A DNA stretch of 64,000 bases from Juglans regia (taxonomy: Eukaryota; Streptophyta; Magnoliopsida; Fagales; Juglandaceae), in contig NC_049909.1 in the NCBI RefSeq assembly GCF_001411555.2, positions 17,346,623-17,410,622 on the forward strand. Direction: 5' to 3'. The notes beneath the pieces are model-generated. The model was not told where the DNA came from, did not search any database, and worked only from the letters and a program-made list of their open reading frames with translations. A program made the position numbers and the translations under genes. Below, piece after piece: positions 45,743 through 59,400 of this stretch (its first letter is position 1; each line of letters begins with the position of its first letter).

Positions 45743-48700
45743 CTTAAATGTAAAGAAAATAACCCCGTGAATTGGTTGAAGGGAGTAAGTTGGTAGTATT
45801 GAGTTTAGGTAGGAGATGGCTTTGGCACAGTAGGGAAATGATTAGGTTTCGATGATGGGTTTTAGATTTTTAGGTTTCGATGACAGCAATTGCATATTGT
45901 TTCATGTTGATGATTTATATTCCTTCCGCAGTTTTACTCTGGAGATAGGTACTAATTTCTGTAATACTCTTGAAGGCTTTAGGGAACTTCAAAGTTGTAC
46001 AGGCTTCGAGTCTTTGCTTGAAAAACTGATCTTACCTGGTGACTTTGGCACCTTTAATGAATGAAATTCGTCATTTTGTGCATTGGAGTTCCCTCTCAAT
46101 TCGCTGGGGTTTCTTGCCCTTTTCTTTCTTTCTTTTTCGTTGAATAGTTAGGCTGTCGGTTTGTCAATTTTGTGCCTTTATTGGCAAGATGTTTCAAGTT
46201 TTTTTGTGGGGCTTTGTATTTAAAAGTTGGGGCTTAGATTTCTTTCATTTTCATATTATTTTTAGAAAGAAACTATGGAAGATGAGGTTTCGGTACTTAA
46301 TTCATTCAATGGGTATGTCGATTCACATGCGAGTCAAAGCAAAACTACACTGGCACTAGGATAAAACTGGAGGGTTGCTGAGGTTCATCTTCTCACCGCG
46401 TTCACAATTAATTATAGACATGGAGGCCGAAACTGCAATTGGCAGTGGGCAGCATCACCTATGGGCTTCTTGGTTCACTAATTCGTGTGGCTTCATGGTC
46501 AGCTATTGATGTCTGTGCCATACTGCCATAAATAATTGGGCAGATGGTCACTGTATTGAAAGAGCAGAGTTGATGAAAGCCAATCATTTCTGCTTAGAGG
46601 CAGGACAATTGTGTATATTGTCTCTTTTGAACCGAGCATTGTATTATAATTCCAATCTTATTTTTCTTTCCTAATCTGTTAGCTAGGATGAATATTTCCT
46701 CTATTTTTATTTTTTTTGTTTTCCTGCCATGCTAGAGGTATTTTGATGGATCATGACACAGTGAGTACCAATGACTAGTACTGAAACAAAAAAGATGCAG
46801 TTTCACGTATGGCTTGGATTGGAGATGACAAGCCAACTTGAGGTAGCCACCAGCCTATAATTGAAATACTTTTGTTTATCATCACTGGGTAAGGTCGAAT
46901 CTGGAGTGAGTTAGACAGGTTGGCTTGACCAAAAAAGAGGGTATTGCAGGAGGGAAAGAAGCAGAAACTGAGCAAAAGATTATATCATCCTTCGATTATA
47001 TTTGACTTAATTTGGCTTTGGCTTGAAAGGAATTATGAAAACTGATGAAGCGTCCTTGGTGGTTGATTTTTATGTTCTACTAAATCTAGAGATCAGCTGT
47101 TCCAACCTCGAAAAGCTGATCTGCTATCAATTGGCTCGACCCAAGTCATTGATGATGAGGGATATTGGCATGACTAACGTTTCCAAAGTCTTCTATTTTA
47201 ATAGATTCTAAAGTGACTCTCGAGTTTCTGGGTGTTTTCGAAGAATTTTTATCAAAGCTTTCAAGAACAATATTTCAAACATTCCATGAGCAATCCTGCA
47301 TTTCAAAATTTTGTAACATTTATTACATTTTAAGTACTCAACTTTTGATTCATAGCATCCCTTATCAATCTTGGTACTTTTATTTTATGCTGTTTTGCTC
47401 TTCTTTGGCACCACAGCCTGCGGGGAGGGGGGAATAAATAAATAAATAAAGAAATCCATTTGCCAGTCATGAGACGGAGACCTCCTGAGTTTGGGCCGGC
47501 GGTCCCGGCGGCCATCTGACAAGAATAAGTACTAATTAAGCATCCATTTAGAGCAAAAAATGCTCTTTATAATTTCTTTCAATATTAGGAATGATATTTT
47601 TATTCTCAGTCAAATCCCAAAATTTCATCGAGCCAAACCCAATCCATGTAGTGATCATGAAACCGAGTTTTCAGGAAAAATGTCCTTTGGAGGTCATTAA
47701 AAAGTCGACAGAAGGGAAGAGCCCCTGGTGGTCAAATATTTAGGAAATGTTTAGATAGTGAGTTGAGATAAGATAAAAGTTAAAAATTAAATAAAATATT
47801 GTTAAAATATTTTTTTTAATATTTTTTTATTTTAAAATTTGAAAAAATTGAATTGTTTATTATATTTTGTATATATATTTTAAAAAATTATAATAATTAA
47901 ATAAAATGAGATGAGTTGAGATGTCCTATCCTAAATAGAGAATTCAAAATCAACTGTAAAAAAGACTCAAAACATTTATGAATTTGTTTTAGGATACAAA
48001 ATACAAATAAATGACTGCTTAAAAATCCATGATATGGGCCAAGACCCAAATAGCCCATCGAATATTTTGCCCAAGGCCTTGGATCCTTTTATTCTCAAAA
48101 CGTCAACTCAAATTTTGGTTTGCTGATTGGTGAAACGAGTAATTCTATGCATCAGTCTACATTTTTTATATACTATATATTTAATTTTTTTTTTAACTCA
48201 ATATACTTAGTGTATTAAGTGTGTGATAAATAGTAGGCTAATACAAATATTTTTCGTTGGTGATACAGCTTTGAGGAAATTCTCTCTCCACTTGTAAAGA
48301 AAAATGTAACTTTGCCAGGTCACGATCCTGTTATTTTTCTCGCACTTCTCCCCTCGTTTCCGGGGCAGTACCGTTCTTATAAAAAACCAAAGGGTTCTTT
48401 TCTCCTGGCCTCCATGCAGACGAAGGCCCCCAAATATAAATAGTGGGAATGATCTCGATATATATATATATCTATCTCAAAGTCTGATTTGTGTTGTACT
48501 AAAAACAAAGAGCACTAGCATTGGTATCGCAATGTGCACCATAGTTACAGTACTAGCTAGGTGCCTCTCTTATCATCACCCCCGGCCCTTGCCCTTTTAG
48601 TGTTCTACGGTTCTACCTACATCGTGCTCCGCCACACCTGCGCCACCTATTCCTCTTTCACATGTGTGTAGCACACGTGTAGTGGTAGCAAAGGTCTGAT

Positions 48701-49691
48701 CTTGATATTTCTATTACTAAAAATTGCAGCAAAAACTACCTGGGTGGTTTTTTTTTTGTAGTCAATATAATACTTCTGTCAAGAAATCATGGGATCGGAA
48801 TCACTTTTTTTGGCTGCTTTGCAGTTTGCACTGTCTTTTGGTAATCGTGGGGTGTTGTAGCCAGGGCTCTTCACACTTTTTTTTTTTTGTTTGTACCTTG
48901 GATACACATCCATTAATTAATGAAATTATCTTCCTTAGAGAAAAACTAAAAAGGAAAGAATTTTGGTTCCTGGTTTTCTGAGCTATATGATTCATCTGGC
49001 CGGAGAGAGATCGAGCTAGCTAGCTTTAATTACCGTCGTTCTGGATTGTAAGCATTCTCACTCTTAATTCTTATCATTTCTACTCCATGTAAACATTTAA
49101 ACCGCATATTCCCAACAAAAATGCAACGAGAATGAAGTATAGCACATCGTAATTTGCATCGGGAGTCAATCAAGTTAAAGTGGGGAGGAAAAATGGAAGA
49201 ATATCAAAGGATTGAAATTATTCAATACGAAATGAACACTTTGCAAAGAAGATGTTTACATGAGTTTGATGTATATATATATGTGTATAGAGGTAGCTTA
49301 ATATAATCATTAGACGTTGACTCCTCAGTTTAACAAATGAACGAACGACAAATATAAATTACAACAATATAATCATGAATGAATATTTCCTGTGTGAAAT
49401 TCATAGCTAGCTAGCTAGGTTGATACGTCGGGGAAAATTGGTGCTCTACCAGAGAATTGCTGGCGATGGTGACGATGAGGTTGTTAATCTGCAAAGGAGT
49501 ATGAGAACATTAGTTAGATATTGGTCTGCAAAGAAGTATAACCAAACGTATCATTTTAATAGTTTGGAGAAGATATATCCAATCTATATCTGCATATCAT
49601 AAAAGAGCAGTTTTTCTCTTTGAAAAAAGCTTCCAGAAAATAAATAAATATATAAATAAAGGAATAAAAACAAAGTGATTGAGGGTAAAAC
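45743..49691. other. gene-free interval between ITPK1 and MYB genes
   Basis: 3' UTR of ITPK1, then spacer of moderate AT content without recognisable genes. One family A MITE lies near 47740, and a GC-rich patch near 47410-47520 (GGGCCGGCGGTCCCGGCGGC) is unexplained. The last about 300 bp before 49692 should include the MYB 3' UTR. Confidence 0.55.
47739..47942. mobile_element. family A MITE
   Basis: Left AGGAAATGTTTAGATAGTGA and right GATGTCCTATCCTAAATAGA flank GAGTTGAGATAAGATAAAAG and AAAATTGAATTGTTTATTAT, with ATGAGATGAGTTGAGATG near the right end. About 200 bp. Confidence 0.6.
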
Positions 49692-50857
49692 CTACTCCAA
49701 TATATCTTTCCAATAGGAGTCGTTTGTTTCATCATCCATGAGTTTGTCCCAAGCCTCAAAGATGGTGTAGGTACTAGCTGAATCGGTGGAGATCAACTGA
49801 TTTGGGTCAATCTTGCTTTCCATTTGGTTGATATTGTAAGTACCATGAGGAGAGTCAGAAAACGATTCAGGCACCGGATTCATGATCTCTATTTCATTCT
49901 CATATGATGAAGTAGTACTGCTCAAGCTGCTGTTTTTAAGACCCAGAATTTCTGGGTTAAATCCATCTTCAAGTCCTGCCCATGAATTGTCAAAATCCTG
50001 AAAGTTGCTGGGTGCCTCAGGGTTCGTCAGTCCAGGGTTCAAATTCTCCAGACCTGATTGGAAGGGCTCCTTATTGTTGAGTAGTGTGTTTGTCCCGTTG
50101 AGAAATCCTTCAAAAGGGTTAAGATTTCTGTTTCCGATGAACAAATCATGAGTGCTCTCCATATTCAGAAGTGGGCTAGTATTCATAAGCTGCAACATGT
50201 TTTGCAGTAATTGAATTTTGGCCAGGTGAGAGGCATCAGCCTGCAAATTAAGAGCACTGCCCCAAGGACTGATTAAATTTCCAAAGTTTGCAGCACCGAG
50301 CAGCTGAGAAAGATTCACAAGGTGATTGAGATCAGTTCTTGGCTTGTGGGTTGTTGGGTCAATACCCATTGAAAGGAGCTTCTTCCTTAAACGAGTGTTC
50401 CAGTAGTTCTTGATCTCATTGTCAGTCCTCCCTGGAAGTTTGATTGCAATCCTAGACCACCTGCAACAATTAACAATTATGTTGCAGAAGTTAGTACCAA
50501 TGAAAATCAAACTGTTATATGCAAAATACTAGATCAAGTTTCAATTCATCAACAAGCATGCATGCATGGCAAAGGAAATTATATATACTTGTTTCCAATG
50601 GCAGAATGAAGGTTAATGATCTTCCTCTCTTCATCTTCAGAGAACTTCCCTCTCTTAATATCAGGCCTCAGGTAATTTGTCCACCTTAATCTGCAACTCT
50701 TTCCGCACCTATTCAAGCCGGCAAGCTTGGGGAGCGTTCTCCAACTTCCATGGCCATGGCTGCTGATGTAATCAATCAGCTTCTGATCTTCCTCGGGCGT
50801 CCATGGCCCCTTCTTCAAACCATTCTCATCATCATGACCACATGGGGATCGACCCAT
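49692..50857 (-). CDS. R2R3-MYB transcription factor, MYB53/92/93-like
   Basis: Minus-strand exons 50857-50589 and 50460-49692 join in frame to 345 residues. R2 has Trp19, Trp39 and Trp59 ([40 protein letters not shown]). R3 has Phe72 in the first position, then Trp91 and Trp110 ([20 protein letters not shown]). The bHLH-interaction signature is absent from R3. After the repeats, [17 protein letters not shown] and a Gln/Leu-rich [14 protein letters not shown] stretch follow. The C terminus, [20 protein letters not shown], is the acidic end seen in the MYB53/92/93 group, nuclear regulators linked to suberin and root-barrier formation. Only one intron is present, in the R3 codon Lys90; the intron usual in R2 is missing. 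The subgroup assignment is from memory of the motifs. The first ATG in the R2 frame with MGRSP is the start. Confidence 0.88.
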
Positions 50858-50967
50858 CGTGCCAAGACACAACAAGAATGTGTGGAGAAATAGATTAGAT
50901 TGAGATGGAACTAATTAAAGGCAGAAAGCTGTAGTACTTCTGGAAATATATGGATGAAACATTCTGG

Positions 50968-50973
50968 TTTTAT
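50968..50973 (-). promoter_or_regulatory. TATA box of the MYB gene
   Basis: On the minus strand CCTATAAAACC, about 115 bp upstream of the ATG at 50857. A purine-rich leader without an earlier ATG in the coding frame follows. Confidence 0.55.
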
Positions 50974-51365
50974 AGGGTGCGTGGGAGATATGGTTCAAAT
51001 ATTGGTGATGTCATTGATGCCATTCTTTCTTAGCTTCCAAAAACACGGCAATGAGGGAAGGAAACAACCCAGCGACCATTTTGGCATTTTTCAGCAAAGG
51101 AAAAAGAAGGTTGATCATTAACAAATGAATTGCACCAAACCAGGATCGGATTAGGTAGTGCAAGTGTCGTTTGATTAGATAGTATGCATGGTCAAAGTTT
51201 CTTAAAGCATATCTGTTTTAAAAGCCACCAATTGGATTTCCATTTAGTTTCATCACTAATGATGCTATACTCGAACAAAAAGCGGATTAACATGATGTGA
51301 TGTAATGTGCTACAGTACTAGGAAACATGTTTGACAATCTTTGTTGTTTGCCAAAGGTTGGAGAC

Positions 51366-51368
<3 letters not shown>

Positions 51369-51402
<34 letters not shown>
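51369..51402. repeat. (TA)n microsatellite in MYB upstream region
   Basis: Uninterrupted AT dinucleotides for about 34 bp, roughly 500 bp upstream of the MYB start. Likely length-polymorphic. Confidence 0.9.
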
Positions 51403-51405
<3 letters not shown>

Positions 51406-53518
51406 TCAGTTTTGCTACGTACGACCGGCGGTGCGAAACCGCCAGGTAATCGGCTGACAGCCTATATATTTAAAAAAAAAAAAACTAAAACCAGAAAAGT
51501 ATTGTAATGGAAATGTGAGTGCATGGTAAAGACATCTAAAACCAACACCATCTTTGCTTCTTCATTGACCTTTTCCAGTGTCCATTGCAACGGAAAGTAA
51601 AGTGCACAGTAAAGATGAAGTTCTCCATTCTCACTAAAAAGCGTTATTCAGCTTCTTGCCTCTTCTATTTCGTCCTCTGTCTTTCTGTCTTGAAGCTTGA
51701 GTTATTTTGGGCTAAAGTGAACTTAGACTTTTAAGTGGCTCTACTTATTTCTTTAGTTTTCTTAAACATTTTTTGAAGTAATAACTGAACTCGTTTGTAA
51801 AAGTTTAAACAAATGAATTTGAATTTTAAGCACCTAGCATGGGTGCCAAACGGATTTTACCAGTTTGCGAAAGTTTGAGAAAATGAATTTTTGAAATTCA
51901 AATGTGAAAATATTTGAGATTGAGAGTCTATTAGTTTTCTTTTCCCTGCAAACCAAACAAAGCATTTGTAAAAATTTCACTATCATTTACAAAACTTGCG
52001 TCACGGTCCAAAGTAAAACTTGGACTCTTTTTCAACGTTGCAAAAACTAAAAATGTAAGTTCACTCTCCAAAACTGAAAATGAATGAGAGAAGGGGGGAA
52101 GGGGATAATGAGTGAAACGAAGAAAAAAGCCGGAGGGAAGAACGAGAGGGAGGAGAGGAAGAAAAAATTGATAGAGAGGGGTGGGAGGGGGGGAAATAAA
52201 ACGAAGAGAGAGAACAAATAAATTTTTTTATGCCCCGATTACGCTGGGGTTTTCCCATCCGGTTGTAAGTAGTGTTTTTCTATATTCTTTCTCAGATATT
52301 TTAATCTTTATCGGAATTATTGAGAAATTTAAACGGATATTGAAAGGGTTCACAAGAAGGGATTGCCAAATCATGAGGCAAATGTACACCATGCATATAT
52401 GCATGTCTTTCATGTTATATGTAGAAGTCAGGCTCCTTAATTCCAATGAGAATATAAAATATATATATATATATATATATATGTCTTTCAATCTGCATGT
52501 ATTTATAATTTTTTTGTTCTCTAGATCGTTATCATATAATATTCTTGGAGATATGGTCTTGCATGTGAGGGTGATATGCATGTGAATATTCCATCATCCA
52601 ACATTATTTTAAGCTAATTAATATCAGCTAGTTATAACATATGTAATTTATATATATATATATATATATATACACAGATACATTAATTCAAATCCTTATC
52701 CATGCATTCATCGTATTGGTAATCATTTTTGTCATTTTCTGATCTTGACATTATTTGAAGAAAAAATCTAATTGTAAGTAATTATGTGCACTAATACGCG
52801 TATCCATTCGATATGATTGGTTAAAAAATAGATTTTATTGAAAACAATGTTAATTTGAATTTAGAATATGAAGGCAACAACATTAATACACAGATTAGTA
52901 GGTAAACTTGCTTATACATAGTAAAACTCTTATTTGAAATGATAGATAGATATATATATTTATATACTTGTCATCCTTATATCATTCTCAATAAAAATAT
53001 ATAGTAATCAACCATAAGATCAGTTTCTAACTGCTCTCTTAACACGTTCCCGTTACGTACGTACCTTTTTTTATCACCCTAGCTAGCTTTTACGAAAATC
53101 TATTTTTTTTATCTTTTGGAGGATCGATGCTAGGTCGGTCTTACCAATAGCTAGCTAGGTAGGTTTAATTTGAGTTCTATATATATATATATGATCAAGT
53201 TCTAAGAATGCAAAACAATAAAACATGTGACAAAAATCAATGCCGGATATGTACATAATAATTAAGTTTAAACGACATTATTAGGTTGTCAAACTACAAT
53301 GCAAGAACGATCTACACATGTAATTGATGTTTATAAGTGCTGACTGTACCCTGATCACAATCATTATTAATTAATATATATAAGAATAAAAAATATTTGG
53401 AACTTAATTGGATCTTTTAATTTGACTATATATATAATAAGCTTTGAAACAACGATTTATATATGTTTTTTTTTTGTTTTTGCTTTTGTTTTGAAAAAAA
53501 GTCCTCGGCTAAATAAAG

Positions 53519-53732
53519 CCTTGTTTAGATAGTGAGATGAGATGAGATGAGATGAGATGAGATGAAATAATTTTAGATGAAAGTTAAAAGTTGAATAAAA
53601 TATTATTTTTTAATATTATTATTATTTTAAAATTTGAAAAAAGTTGAATTGTTTATTATATTTTGTATGAAAATTTGATAAAATTATAATGATGAAATTA
53701 GATGAAACTGTTTCTATATCTAAACAGAATGT
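53519..53732. mobile_element. family A MITE with expanded GATGA repeat
   Basis: Left CCTTGTTTAGATAGTGAGAT pairs with right ATATCTAAACAGAATG. The usual GAGATGAG motif has grown to five tandem GAGAT units (GATGAGATGAGATGAGATGA). The core AAAGTTGAATAAAATATTAT and TTGTATGAAAATTTGATAAA are typical. Confidence 0.65.
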
Positions 53733-55689
53733 AAATGAATGGAACTTTAGTATATACGCTGATCAAGGGTCAATTGCAGAAAAATGTTTCAAATGTATAC
53801 GTACATTCCAAATTGTGCGAATTGGCGTCAGGTCTGATCTCTTATACTACAGTTTAACTGGTCAATTTATATATGCTGCTCTCTAGCTATCTACTTCTAA
53901 CAAAACCAACAATTTACCGAACGATAATTAGAATCATCGAAAGTACAAATAATATTGAATTTCAAATTAAAGTTGTCTACTCGAGAAAACATGAGCAATT
54001 AAACCTGCTAATTATAATTAATTGTCTCGGCACTGAAACTAAAACATATATATATATATATATATATATCTGGTTGTTTTTCTTTTAATTATGGCAAATC
54101 ATTTGCAAGTTGGAAGCACAATGATCTCACGAGAGAAATGCTTTGGGTCCCGAATTTGTGACTCAAAAAATATTCCGAATGAGATTTTTTTTTTTTTTTT
54201 TTATCGAATGATTAAAAAAATATTTTTTAATGATGTTGTGAATTTTTTTTTTAAATATTTATGATGATTAAAAAAATACATGAAAAAAAAAAAAGAAAAA
54301 AAGATGAAAAAAATTTATATTATTCGGAACACTTTTTGGGTCCTGAATTCGGGACCTGTAGCAGTACTCATCTCATGATGGGAGCAATAATGATGAGAAA
54401 TATTATTTTTCATCTTAAATTTTGTCATCTTCAGTCATTCTAATTAATGTAACGTATTTAAAGTAATGACTTATATATATATATATATTTGTTTTAGTAG
54501 TCTTTGATATAATTAGAAGTTAATTACATCCTAAAATGCATCATATAATTGCATGTGATGTCTAAAAATAATAAAGAATAATTACATACGACAAGAAAAC
54601 TGATTATCTATGGCAAGCTATTTCCTAGGAAAATGATTATTTCCTGCTAAAATGAGTTTGTTTTCGTCGCAAATAGTCATTATTTTCACAAATTAAATAA
54701 TCTGTCACAAATCAGGGTTCTATTTGCATGTTTTCTTGATTTCCAATGCATAATATATATATTACTAGAAGCCACGTGATAAAATTTGTTCGCATCCCTC
54801 TAATATTGCTGTAAATTAAGTGAACTTTTTAATTACTTTGACCAAACGCAAATAAAAATAATACACTCAGCACTCTTTCAAAGAGAGTGACATCATTCCC
54901 CAGCAAACGTCAAAAGGGCCACATGAAGACAATAACATATGGACAGTGGTTTTCAACTTTCTTACCTCATTGGCTTCATTGACATGCCTAACTCACAAAC
55001 GTCACTTTGTATAAACAAATATTAATACATAAAAAGCATGGTTTAATTAATGTGAAGACCCAAGGAATTATTACCCTTTGACCATAATTGCCATGAAGTT
55101 TCTGATGAGTTGGCTTTGCTTATCAAACTTGGTTTCCTTGCATGCAGATCATGTTGATCTTCGACTGCTATCATGACCATATATAGATTTTGACAATTTT
55201 TTTTAATGTTTTTTTTCGATGATAACAAGAAAGTGGGAGAAAGAAACAACTCATTCAATTCTTATCCCTTTGACATCCGACAAAGTTCCCAAAAGTAAAT
55301 AATTATATTGTTCTAAAAGAGGAATTGTTTGGTATAATGGCCTACTACTTGAATTTACAACGGTTAGCTCTTCGATCTATCTAATTGTTTCTAACGGTAT
55401 GAGCTAGAAAAATGAATAATTTTACTTGGGAAAGTTAGCAAAAGACTGCATCTTTGTTAGACATGTATTTTCCTCGTTTAGAAACGAGCTAAAGAAAAAG
55501 AATAAATATAGATAGAAGTTACTATTAAGAGCATCTATTTTACACACATGATGTGTCATCATCTAGACCACACATTTCTCCAAGTGAGTGTTGGAAACAA
55601 TCAACTAGAAGCAGTCACGCAGTAAGTGCAAAGTGTGCACTGCTATAGTGGCTTCTCTCTAGCATTACTCAAAGAAAAAAGGAAAGTTG

Positions 55690-55975
55690 GTGAAAGTTTT
55701 GTCAATAATATATATATAAACAAGCTTATGGGAAGAATTAGATTTAATCATTTATATTTGTCTATAACACTTTCCCCTCAAATGTGGGCCAAACTCCATT
55801 TTAATAAGTGAGCTCAACGCGTGAAATATTTAATTAGTGGGGTGAAGTTTTGAGTCAATGTTCGAATTCAGGATCTCTACTTTGATATTATGTGAAATCA
55901 TCATTTGTCTTAAAAGTTTAAGCCGATAAAAAGGTAGATTTAATCATTTATATTTATCTTAACAAAGACCATGAT
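55690..55975. mobile_element. small LTR retrotransposon relic (SMART/TRIM-like)
   Basis: Two near-identical direct repeats (AGATTTAATCATTTATATTT at about 55740 and 55930, followed by GTCTATAACA or ATCTTAACA) are separated by about 190 bp. Inside, ATGTGGGCCAAACTCCATTT and TTCGAATTCAGGATCTCTAC are the phrases of a widespread dicot repeat. On the minus strand ATATCAAAGTAGAG resembles a decayed tRNA-Met primer site (TGGTATCAGAGC). A second copy is in an intron of the ABCB gene. Confidence 0.45.
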
Positions 55976-56499
55976 TGAGGTTTTGGTTTGTACTGAGTAG
56001 TTCAATTCAGCATTGTATGCTATTTCCCATTCTGATCACTATACAAGTCAATTGAACAAAACCGTACCTGCAGCTTGAACTGATCCTGGTTTTAGAACTT
56101 CTATAGCAGTCCATTTGGTAAAATCCCATCATGAAAATCGTAAGTACTTGTTCAGAAGCCTCTAACAACAGCAATTTTCTCAATAAACATAAAGTATAAA
56201 GAAAGATGTAACATTTCTTGTACATGTAAGTGTCAAATTCTCCTGTCTAGTGCTTCACTTTGAGGAAATCTAAACAAAGGTATACAGATAAATTGAGGAG
56301 CAATCACTGAGGGGGCAAATGACACTATACTTTTATACCATGGTCCAACCTGTATTGTCATTTTTTTCATATAGCAATAATCAATCAGACCTTATATGTT
56401 TATTTTAAAAAAGTACAAAAAAAAAAAAAAAAAAAAACATGAGTGATCGAAGCAAGCACCCTGCATCAATCATTTGGGATATTGGTTTCAGTTTTGTTA

Positions 56500-59400
56500 T
56501 TATTGCTGTTGCTGTTGCTGAATGTTGATCAACTTATAGTATGCTCCATTCTTGTTCTCTATAAGTGATGAATGAGTCCCTTGTTCTATGATCTTCCCAT
56601 CATGTAAAACTGATATTTGGTCTGCATTTTTTATTGTTGACAGCCTATGTGCTACCACAACTGTTGTCCTGTTCTTCATCAATCTGTCTAGAGCTTGTTG
56701 CACCACACGCTCTGACTCCACATCTAAAGCACTAGTGGCTTCATCTAATAACAAGATTTCTGGGTTCTTGAGAATAGCTCGGGCAATGGCTACCCTTTGT
56801 CTCTGACCACCAGACAGTTGCACTCCACGTTCACCCACTTTGGTTGAGTAGCCTTCAGGAAGCGAACTGACAAAGGTATGAGCATTAGCAAGCTTTGTTG
56901 CTTCAATTACTTCAGCTTCAGAGGCTCCTTCTTTTCCGTAAAGAATGTTCTCGTATATTGATGTGGCGAAAAGAGCTGGTTCTTGTTGGACTAGACCAAT
57001 GTGTCTCCTAAGTGATTTGATCTTGAGCTTCTTGATGTCTTTCCCTGTGAGAATTTAATGAACGCCTGTTAGACCAACCTAGCAAAAAAATGTAAATAGA
57101 AAATCCCCAGAGAAGGTACCACAGGGAATCTATGCACAAGCAAAATAAACATGACATTTAAGTCTCAATCAAAACCCAAAGAATACGCCTACAAAATTGG
57201 AAGAAAGTAAACCATGATACTGTAAAAAACCTGTTTTAAATATTCATATGTTGAATTCTGTTTTAGATTTTGTTTTTGACATTCTGTTTAGGAAAGAACC
57301 TCTCAGAATTATTGCAGCATTTTCTTCAATGCACAAACTTTCAGTTTTCTGCTAGATATTCCTAGAAACTTACCATCTATCATAACTCTCCCAGCCGTTG
57401 GATCGTAAAATCGCAGTATAAGAGAGATGACAGAGCTTTTACCAGAACCACTTTGCCCTACTAGTGCCATACTCTTCCCCGAGCGAACTCTAAGATTAAA
57501 GTCCTTAAAAATGAGAACTTCTGGTCTTGATGGGTAACTGAATTGGACGCCCCTGAGCTCAATTGTTCCCTCCACTGTCATCAGCTCTTCTCCAACATCC
57601 CCCAGTACCTCTGTCTTTCTGTCCATCACTTCAAAGACTGATGCCACCATTTGGTTCCCTTTCAAAAGATCTGGGGCCATAGCCAATGTCTCACCCATGG
57701 CTAATGCCGTTACTATCAGAACGAAGAATGCTTTCATGACAGATTTGAAGCTAGCAAGCCCCTTCCCCATCAAAACAGAGCCGTACCTAAACAAAGTCAA
57801 ACAAGACTAAGCACTGAATCCAATTTAAGGTCTGCAACCAAGCCGTACAGAGCAAGGCAATAAAAAGAATTTGTATTTATTCTACTATAACCTATATGGC
57901 CATTTAACAACAAACTTGCATTTCTTCTTTCTTGGTGTATTTTTAGGCATTCTGAGCAGTTAATATCATTCAAGGTCTCGTTGGACACCTTAAAATTAAA
58001 TAGCTCACATACATATAAAATAATGTCGGATAACAAATTTAGCATGGTTCTTTTTCCAACATACATATTTTGTAGCAAAGGTGGAAAAGAATGAGGCTAA
58101 AGCCGCATACCATAATGCCAGGCCATAGGATGAGAAGATGAAGAACTGGCATATCCCATAGAATATGCCAGCAATCTGGCCACGAACAAATGAACGTCTA
58201 GAAGGCTCAACGAGTTCACGAGCATACAGGTCAAGGATCTTCTCCTCAGCACAAAATGCAGCCACAGTTCGGACGTTACTCACAGCCTCTGCAGCCAGCA
58301 TGTTAGCTTTAAGATAGGCTTTGCTCAAGTTGCCACCATAGCCTTTCATGAAAATTTTCTGGAACAACAGGTAAAACGTTTCTAAGAATGCTTTACATAC
58401 ACTAAACATTGATTGAAATGAAGAAATAACAAATAGGAAACCTCGCTGATGTGACCACTAATGATCAATGGGTATGTGGCAATGACAACAAGTGTGATCC
58501 TCCAGTTCAAGATGAAGGAAATGATAAATGAGGCAACAACCAATCCTACATTCTGTAAAAGAATTGAACTGCGATCAACAACTATAGTTCGTAACAGAGT
58601 AGCATCACTTTCTAGACGCGATGAAAGCATAGAACTTGAGTTGTTCATGTCATCAAACCATCCAATCTCATTCCTCAAAATGGCTGCAATTAGATATCAG
58701 AGGAAAGTTAAATACAAGTGGGTGAAAACCAATTCTAACTTCTAATAAAACAAATTAAGCAGTATATATAGAGCCAAAAAAACTTGATGATTCCATCGTG
58801 TGAGTTCAAAAGAAACAAATATATGGATTCATTATTGAAAAAAAACTGATGACCCTCGGAATCAAAGAACCTAAGATGCCGTAGTTAGCCTTGTAAAGAT
58901 CCTATAAATGCAGTCACTGGAAGGACACAATAAATGAATCCACTTATACCATGTAAGAAAGACAAATAAATTGAAACCAAAATTGAACAAAGATGATCTT
59001 TTCAAGTCCGGGCGTTTTCTTTAATCAAATATTCCCACTAGGTAACATGTGTTAACCTAATCGACCATGTGAAAGAAGGGGTAACAGTAGTGTGATCAAA
59101 ACTTACACGAAAACATCATCTCGCGCACACGAAGAGTGAGTCGCTCTCCCATGATTCCGAAAGACAGATGCTCAATTGCATGAACAATGACTGTTATAAA
59201 TGCAGCCCCACAGAATAACAGCGCAATCTTCTTGACCTCATGACGTGTTGTGTCCCAATCCATGTAAAACGCAACAAGTGCTTGAGACACTCCAAGAGCG
59301 AAAAGGGGCATCTGAGCTCCAGCAATAAACGCGCAAAGGGTACCAACTACCCCATAAATCCAGTCTGGACCAACCATCGAATACATCCTTTTCGTGGAAA

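Larger units (their letters stand above)
50976..56499. other. gene-free interval between MYB promoter and ABCB 3' end
   Basis: The first 1 kb is MYB upstream DNA with a long (TA)n at about 51369-51402. Further (TA)n runs lie near 52459, 52650 and 54046. A GA-rich patch with many GGGAGG and GAGAGG words is at 52080-52215. A family A MITE is near 53519 and a small LTR-type relic near 55690. Short frames here (for example 52181-52585) carry microsatellite-coded repeats and are not believed. Confidence 0.55.

Noticed and set aside
47410..47520. GC-rich patch as a small gene or promoter
   Set aside because: About 100 bp only, no frame of useful length, no core promoter motif in order; left as unexplained.
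52181..52585. 134-codon plus-strand frame with a run of Tyr-Ile
   Set aside because: The run is encoded by a (TA)n microsatellite and the rest has no similarity to a known family.
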